From Anaerolineaceae bacterium (GTDB taxonomy: Bacteria > Chloroflexota > Anaerolineae > Anaerolineales > Anaerolineaceae), in the NCBI GenBank assembly GCA_002702705.1, contig PABH01000007.1:84957-148956 (forward strand): DNA of 64,000 nt, in the 5' to 3' direction. The notes under the pieces are model-generated. The model had not been told where the DNA came from, searched no databases, and saw only the letters and a program-made list of their open reading frames with translations. Made by a program: the position numbers and the translations under genes. This document shows, in pieces, positions 63,829 to 64,000 of this stretch. Positions within the stretch are counted from its first letter, which is position 1, and each line of letters begins with the position of its first letter.

Positions 63829-64000
63829 AAAGTCAGCTTATCCTTTACTCCAATTTTGATAATTTTTTAAATTAACCTGGGTTTTGGATAACGATCTAAT
63901 TTCTGTAAATGTCATTGCGAGTAACATTACGTTAGGGATACCCTAACCTATATAAGTAAAGAAACAGGGAAGAATTTGCTAAAATGGAATTATTCCGGAC
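63829..64000. other. Right-edge intergenic sequence
   Basis: GTTAGGG and CCCTAAC at 63931-63947 form a 7-base hairpin with a 3-base loop. An ATG at 63984 opens a frame that leaves the window after a few codons; it lacks a well-placed ribosome binding site, so I do not call it a gene. No terminator for the suf operon is clear. Confidence 0.4.

Noticed and set aside
63984..64000. Start of another gene at the right edge
   Set aside because: Only a few codons are visible and there is no well-spaced ribosome binding site; not supportable.
1..64000. tRNA, rRNA, CRISPR arrays, insertion sequences
   Set aside because: Reading the gaps on both strands showed no cloverleaf-like sequence, rRNA conserved stretch, regularly spaced repeats or transposase; a tRNA covariance search would settle small cases.

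Overview
The window is bacterial, AT-rich and gene-dense, with short intergenic gaps. I see no rRNA, tRNA, CRISPR array, insertion sequence or prophage. The gene set fits a member of the phylum Chloroflexota, most likely Anaerolineae-like. The pointers are a Tad/Flp pilus cluster with no secretin or other outer-membrane component, a fused transaldolase/phosphoglucose isomerase, polyphosphate glucokinase, type 2 isopentenyl-diphosphate isomerase, a SufR-SufCBDSU iron-sulfur operon and several membrane or lipoprotein families typical of that phylum. This assignment is inference from gene content, not a phylogeny.

Layout. 1-4497 (minus): a three-gene DNA-end-processing module made of a degenerate AddB-like helicase, a UvrD-type helicase and a PD-(D/E)XK nuclease that runs off the left edge. 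4819-6994 (minus): MsrQ-like haem membrane protein, DEDDh exonuclease, lipoprotein. 7075-11574 (plus): RluE-like pseudouridine synthase, then a Baseplate J-like membrane protein, RuvX, MltG and polyphosphate glucokinase. 11571-13491 (minus): aspartase/fumarase and a 7Fe-type ferredoxin. 13788-14720: EamA transporter. 14987-23465 (minus): glycogen genes glgA-glgC-malQ, preceded by CYTH, MtaD, CinA and lipoprotein genes. 23516-24821: YraN and MiaA. 24862-26739: FtsH. 27908-37815 (minus): Flp pilin and Tad genes (cpaB, tadZ, tadA, tadB, tadC), then comF, hpf, efp, a Cys-rich protein and a HAD-DinB fusion.

38085-39715: a helical protein and an SPFH protein with a C-terminal excisionase-type helix-turn-helix. 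39857-41862: succinyl-CoA synthetase. 41914-44389: acyl carrier protein and isoprenoid genes (fni, polyprenyl synthase). 44404-45788 (minus): Lgt-like membrane protein and TlpA-type thioredoxin. 45871-51138: transketolase, RpiB and the Tal-Pgi fusion, together the non-oxidative pentose phosphate route. 51215-56592: ROK sugar kinase, a serine-palmitoyltransferase-like PLP enzyme, HAD protein, membrane protein, methyltransferase and SCP2 protein. 56645-63828: the iron-sulfur assembly locus, with sufT-like and sufR on the minus strand and sufC, sufB, sufD, a 94-residue protein, sufS, sufU and a Rieske ferredoxin on the plus strand.

The points most worth a second look are: an A9 run that separates an amidohydrolase and a CYTH domain that look as if they once formed one reading frame; the SPFH/helix-turn-helix fusion; a TadZ with a complete phospho-receiver; the Lgt-like protein lacking the transferase signature; the inverted-repeat divergent promoter between sufR and sufC; and a SufU without the usual insertion. 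I found no convincing wholly new multi-gene system; the helicase/helicase/nuclease module and the SPFH pair are the nearest candidates.
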